Source: Polynucleobacter sp. JS-Safj-400b-B2
GTDB taxonomy: Bacteria; Pseudomonadota; Gammaproteobacteria; Burkholderiales; Burkholderiaceae
Length of the DNA stretch: 64,000 nucleotides
Assembly: GCF_018881975.1 (NCBI RefSeq)
Contig: NZ_JACVPJ010000002.1
Span: 62,001-126,000 of the forward strand
Direction of reading: 5' to 3'
Of the stretch, positions 58,388 to 64,000 are shown in pieces (position 1 is the stretch's first letter; each line of letters starts with the position of its first letter). The notes under the pieces are model-generated. The model saw nothing but the letters and a program-made list of their open reading frames with translations. It made no database searches and was not told where the DNA came from. Position numbers and translations under genes: made by a program.

Positions 58388-58813
58388 TTACAGCTTAAAC
58401 AACACCAAAGCCACAATAATCACTAGCAAGATGACCGGTACTTCGTTAAACCAACGAAACCAAACTCCGGATCGCTTATTTACGCCGGCACGAAATTTCT
58501 TGAGCAAGCTCAAACAAGCATGGTGATAACCAATCACCAAGATCACAAAGAATAATTTGGCATGCATCCAAACATCACCAGCACCAATACCGAAATAAAG
58601 CCACAGCGTTAGACCCAGTAATACGGCTGGTACTGCCAAAATAGTCATGAATCGAAATAGGCGGTCGGCCATACCTAATAAACGGGCATAAGCTTCGGCG
58701 TTTTTCTCCTCAGCCAAGTTCACAAAAATTCTGGGCAGATAAAATAATCCGGCAAACCAGGAGGTGATAAATACGATGTGAAAGGTTTTTACCCAGAGGT
58801 AAGCGTTGCTCAT
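58388..58813 (-). CDS. CopD/HemJ family membrane protein
   Basis: The 141-residue protein has four membrane segments with conserved His residues in KTFHIVFITSWFAGLFYLPR and HAKLFFVILVIGYHHACL, the pattern of HemJ-type protoporphyrinogen IX oxidase, a member of the CopD superfamily. HemJ supplies the penultimate haem step in many bacteria lacking HemG/HemY. hemL three genes away fits. CopD-like copper proteins are the alternative. Confidence 0.8.
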   Translation of the reverse strand: MSNAYLWVKTFHIVFITSWFAGLFYLPRIFVNLAEEKNAEAYARLLGMADRLFRFMTILAVPAVLLGLTLWLYFGIGAGDVWMHAKLFFVILVIGYHHACLSLLKKFRAGVNKRSGVWFRWFNEVPVILLVIIVALVLFKL

Positions 58814-58842
58814 ATGTAATTTGCTCTATTTATCTATTAACT

Positions 58843-60120
58843 TTAGGTACGAATCTCGCCATGACCCATCACCACATACTTCAATGAGGTTAAACCATCT
58901 AACCCAACAGGACCACGGGCATGTAGCTTGTCATTCGAAATACCGATTTCAGCACCTAGCCCATATTCAAAGCCATCCGCAAAGCGAGTGCTAGCATTGA
59001 CCATCACACTGGCGCTATCGACTTCACGCAAGAATCGGTCAGCCTGTGCCTTGTTATTGGTAATGATGGCATCAGTATGCTTACTACCGTATTGCTCAAT
59101 ATGATTCATCGCCTCATCAATGTTTGCAACGGTCTTAATTGACAATATGGGTGCTAAGTACTCAGTCTGCCAGTCTTCTTCTTTGGCATCCACTAAATTC
59201 TGAAATCCATTTGCTTCTAGTGTTTTGCGAGTTAGGCCATCAACCCGTAGCTCCACACCCTTATCCTGATAAATCTTGCAAAGGGTTGGCAATACTTTCT
59301 GTGCAATCTCTTGATTAACCAGCAATGTCTCCATCGCATTACAAGGAGCATAGCGTTGCGTCTTGGCGTTATCGCAAACCTTTACTGCCATAGCGACATC
59401 AGCATCTGCATCGATATAGGTATGACAAATACCATCCAGGTGCTTAATCATTGGCACCCGCGCCTCAGCCATCAAGCGCGCGATCAAGCTCTTACCACCA
59501 CGTGGCACTATGACATCAATATATTGCGTCATGGTGATCATTTCGCCAACAGCACTACGATCCGTTGTTGTGACTACTTGCACTGCGTCCTTAGGTAACC
59601 CAGCAGCAGCCAAGCCCTCTTGAATAATTTGCGCCAAAAAAGTATTTGAATCAATTGCTTCAGAACCACCCCGCAAGATCACCGCATTACCTGACTTTAA
59701 GCACAAAGCGGCAGCGTCAATAGTGACGTTAGGACGCGATTCGTAAATGATGCCAATGACACCCAGTGGAACACGCATCTGACCCAACTCAATTCCAGAT
59801 GCTTGCTTTTGTAAGGCGGATATTTTTCCAATCGGATCATCCAAAGAAACGATTTGCTCTAAACCCAAAGCCATGGTTTCAATTGTTTTAGATGTCATAG
59901 TTAGGCGATCAACAAAGGCTGCATCTTGTCCATTTACTTTTGCGCGCTCAACATCTACCTGATTAATCTTCTGAATCTCATCTGCTTTTTGACGAATAGC
60001 TGTAGCAATATGTAATAAGGCTTGATTTTTTTGCTCACTAGATGCGCGCGCCATTGCCCGCGATGCTGCTCGTGCTCGCATGCCAATATCTTGCATTATT
60101 TCTTTTATAGCTGAACTCAT
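58843..60120 (-). CDS. proA: Gamma-glutamyl phosphate reductase
   Basis: The 425-residue protein has [39 protein letters not shown], the catalytic Cys in [13 protein letters not shown] and [17 protein letters not shown]. It reduces gamma-glutamyl phosphate to glutamate semialdehyde for proline. It lies between holA and the HemJ-like gene on one strand. Confidence 0.97.
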   Translation of the reverse strand: MSSAIKEIMQDIGMRARAASRAMARASSEQKNQALLHIATAIRQKADEIQKINQVDVERAKVNGQDAAFVDRLTMTSKTIETMALGLEQIVSLDDPIGKISALQKQASGIELGQMRVPLGVIGIIYESRPNVTIDAAALCLKSGNAVILRGGSEAIDSNTFLAQIIQEGLAAAGLPKDAVQVVTTTDRSAVGEMITMTQYIDVIVPRGGKSLIARLMAEARVPMIKHLDGICHTYIDADADVAMAVKVCDNAKTQRYAPCNAMETLLVNQEIAQKVLPTLCKIYQDKGVELRVDGLTRKTLEANGFQNLVDAKEEDWQTEYLAPILSIKTVANIDEAMNHIEQYGSKHTDAIITNNKAQADRFLREVDSASVMVNASTRFADGFEYGLGAEIGISNDKLHARGPVGLDGLTSLKYVVMGHGEIRT

Positions 60121-60191
60121 TTCTTGCTCTCTTATTGCTCTCTAATTACTTTCTAGTTACTCTCAAATTCACTAATTTTTATATGCACTAC

Positions 60192-61253
60192 TCAACGCAA
60201 TAAATTTCCCACTAAACGCAAACCATCCCAAGGATCTGCTGGCAACTCTGCAGCATGCAAACCTTTTACTTGGCGATCTAACCCGGCAGCAACCTGCATT
60301 GCTCTGCGCAACTTCAGAGGCTGAACTCTTCTCAAGGCTGCTGGGTATAAACGCTCTTTATTGCCCCAAATCCGATTAGCGCGCATCAGACTCTGTACAG
60401 ACTCACCAGCATCACTTGCTGCCTTGAGTTTAGATAGTATCCGAAGCTCCTCAGTTACGCTCCATAGAATCAATACCAGTGGCTCACCCTCACCCCTTAA
60501 GCCGTCTAGCATGCGATTTAACCTAGCCAGATCTCCAGCAAGCATGGCTTCAGTTAATTCAAAAACGTTGTAACGCGCTACTTTCAGAATAGAGGAACGA
60601 ATTTGCTCTTCGCTCAACTTGCCAGTGGGATAGAGCAAGCCTAATTTCAGAATCTCTTGATGGGCAGCAATTAAATTACCCTCTACTTGATCAGCGATAA
60701 ATTCAAGTGCGCGCTGCCCTTCAGGACCAGACTCTACTTCCTGATCCTGGCGCTTCAATCGTCCAGAAATCCACTGTGGCAAGTGACTGCGATCCAAAGA
60801 ATCAATCTGAATCGCCATACCAGCATCATCTAAAGCACTAAACCACGCGGAAGTCTTAGTCTTACCATCTAAGCGGGGCAACACAATACAGACAACTGTA
60901 TCCGGACCGTCTGACCCCATAGGCTGAGCAGCGATTTGAGATGCGAACTGCTTTAGTGCATCAGCCCCATCGCGACCCGGCTTACCAGTCGGAATGCGCA
61001 ACTCAACCCAACGCTTATCACCAAACAAGGACATCGTCTGACCAGCATTGAGTAGAGCGCTCCAATCAAATCCTCGCTCTTGCAATAGGACTTCGCGTTC
61101 AGTAAAGTTTTGTTTTTTAGCGGCTGAGCGCAACTGATCCATAGCCTCCATCATGAGCAATGGTTCATCACCACTAAATACATATAGCGGCAACATAGCA
61201 CCGCCAGAGCTCAAAGACTTGAGGTGCACTTGCAAGGCATCAACTTTAACCAT
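60192..61253 (-). CDS. holA: DNA polymerase III subunit delta
   Basis: The 353-residue protein has the delta-subunit pattern: PLYVFSGDEPLLMMEAMDQL, then a RecQ-like AAA+ region, AARYNVFELTEAMLAGDLAR-like helix and LVLILWSVTEELRILSKLK. Delta opens the beta clamp during loading. It follows lptE by 14 bases in the conserved leuS-lptE-holA order. Confidence 0.95.
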   Translation of the reverse strand: MVKVDALQVHLKSLSSGGAMLPLYVFSGDEPLLMMEAMDQLRSAAKKQNFTEREVLLQERGFDWSALLNAGQTMSLFGDKRWVELRIPTGKPGRDGADALKQFASQIAAQPMGSDGPDTVVCIVLPRLDGKTKTSAWFSALDDAGMAIQIDSLDRSHLPQWISGRLKRQDQEVESGPEGQRALEFIADQVEGNLIAAHQEILKLGLLYPTGKLSEEQIRSSILKVARYNVFELTEAMLAGDLARLNRMLDGLRGEGEPLVLILWSVTEELRILSKLKAASDAGESVQSLMRANRIWGNKERLYPAALRRVQPLKLRRAMQVAAGLDRQVKGLHAAELPADPWDGLRLVGNLLR

Positions 61254-61267
61254 GCCTTAGTTCATCT

Positions 61268-61795
61268 CTAAAATGCTCTTGCTTGCGGTGCTCTTGCTGC
61301 AGCAGCAACGCGACGTAAGATTTGGATCGCCAAATCTTTACGCATCAAGGTTAAGAATTGCTGGATCTGTACATCAGTAGCCAAAACAGTAGAAACTGTA
61401 AAGTCAATATCCCGAGTCATATAAATCTCCGCCTCAGGTACTACTTCAGCCCCAGCTAGGTCATAAGCTCTAAAGCCAACCCGAATATTAAGTCGATAAG
61501 CAGATACCTGACCATTAGAGTTGTATGCCAAAATCTCACGGCCATTAATATCGTTGGTAATCTCCAAGATCAGATCTGCATCTTTAGGATTAATGGCTAC
61601 TTTCGCATCCGTACCAGTCAAAATCGCTGTCTGCAAATCTGCACGCAAAGGTGGCGATGGATTTCCAGTAATAGCAATGACCTTGAAAGGTAAATCCACC
61701 ATACCGCGCAAGCGATAGCCGCATGCGATCAACCCCATTACTGGAGCAGTAGCGATTAAGCCTAGCATTGCGCGACGCAGTGAATTTACTCTCAT
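61268..61795 (-). CDS. lptE: LPS-assembly lipoprotein LptE
   Basis: The 175-residue lipoprotein has a signal ending in the lipobox GLIAC (Cys25) followed by GYRLRGMVDLPFKVIAI, then an LptE/RlpB body. LptE plugs the LptD barrel and helps deliver LPS to the outer leaflet. It stands 15 bases after leuS, the normal location. Confidence 0.93.
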   Translation of the reverse strand: MRVNSLRRAMLGLIATAPVMGLIACGYRLRGMVDLPFKVIAITGNPSPPLRADLQTAILTGTDAKVAINPKDADLILEITNDINGREILAYNSNGQVSAYRLNIRVGFRAYDLAGAEVVPEAEIYMTRDIDFTVSTVLATDVQIQQFLTLMRKDLAIQILRRVAAAARAPQARAF

Positions 61796-61810
61796 ATCTC
61801 TTTTTTCTAT

Positions 61811-64000
<2,190 letters not shown>

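Overview
The window looks like the chromosome of a small, gene-dense betaproteobacterium of the Burkholderiales, most like Polynucleobacter. This is a judgement from protein flavour and gene neighbourhoods (exbBD-lpxK-trm112-kdsB-adk, nrdR-glyA, tolQRAB-pal-cpoB-queC, ribBX-ribH-nusB, yqgE-ruvX-pyrR-pyrB, leuS-lptE-holA, a Tat-exported HiPIP); no database search was possible. Base composition looks moderate. Genes are packed tightly, with many 1-14 nt overlaps. I see no tRNA, rRNA, insertion sequence, prophage or CRISPR array.

Layout. 1-2.8 kb: end of a polysaccharide locus (Wzx-type flippase, polyprenyl-phosphate sugar transferase). 3.2-13.3 kb: HiPIP, two lipoproteins, FolE, VapBC, MAPEG protein, PlsY, Fic protein, XerD, BrnTA, YajQ, MurB, XseA. 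13.6-24.3 kb: two ExbB/TolQ-type systems, the first linked to lipid A/Kdo genes (lpxK, trm112, kdsB, adk), the second being the complete Tol-Pal operon; nrdR-glyA lies between. 24.3-31.9 kb: queC, HigBA, a lone Phd-type antitoxin, then riboflavin genes (ribE, ribD, ribBX, ribH) interrupted by four type IV prepilin-like genes, then nusB. 32-43.1 kb: gabD, trmB, a UDP-glucuronate decarboxylase-like gene, uppP, a TolC-type channel, a heptosyltransferase and the dTDP-L-rhamnose genes rfbBDAC. 43.2-50.3 kb: seven genes for variable surface glycan (several poorly described glycosyltransferase-like families plus an O-antigen ligase/polymerase). 50.3-64 kb: pyrB, pyrR, ruvX, yqgE, phrB, apaH, hemL, rubredoxin, an rRNA methyltransferase, a HemJ/CopD protein, proA, holA, lptE and most of leuS.

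The dominant theme is the cell envelope: lipid A and Kdo synthesis, LPS export (LptE), core heptose, rhamnose donor, lipid carrier recycling (UppP), flippase, ligase and Tol-Pal. A second theme is small toxin-antitoxin modules, three of which carry a clear repeat or palindrome at the promoter. The least understood parts are the glycosyltransferase block at 43.2-50.3 kb and the prepilin block at 27.8-29.6 kb, in which two genes appear to start at the mature pilin N-terminus with no leader peptide.
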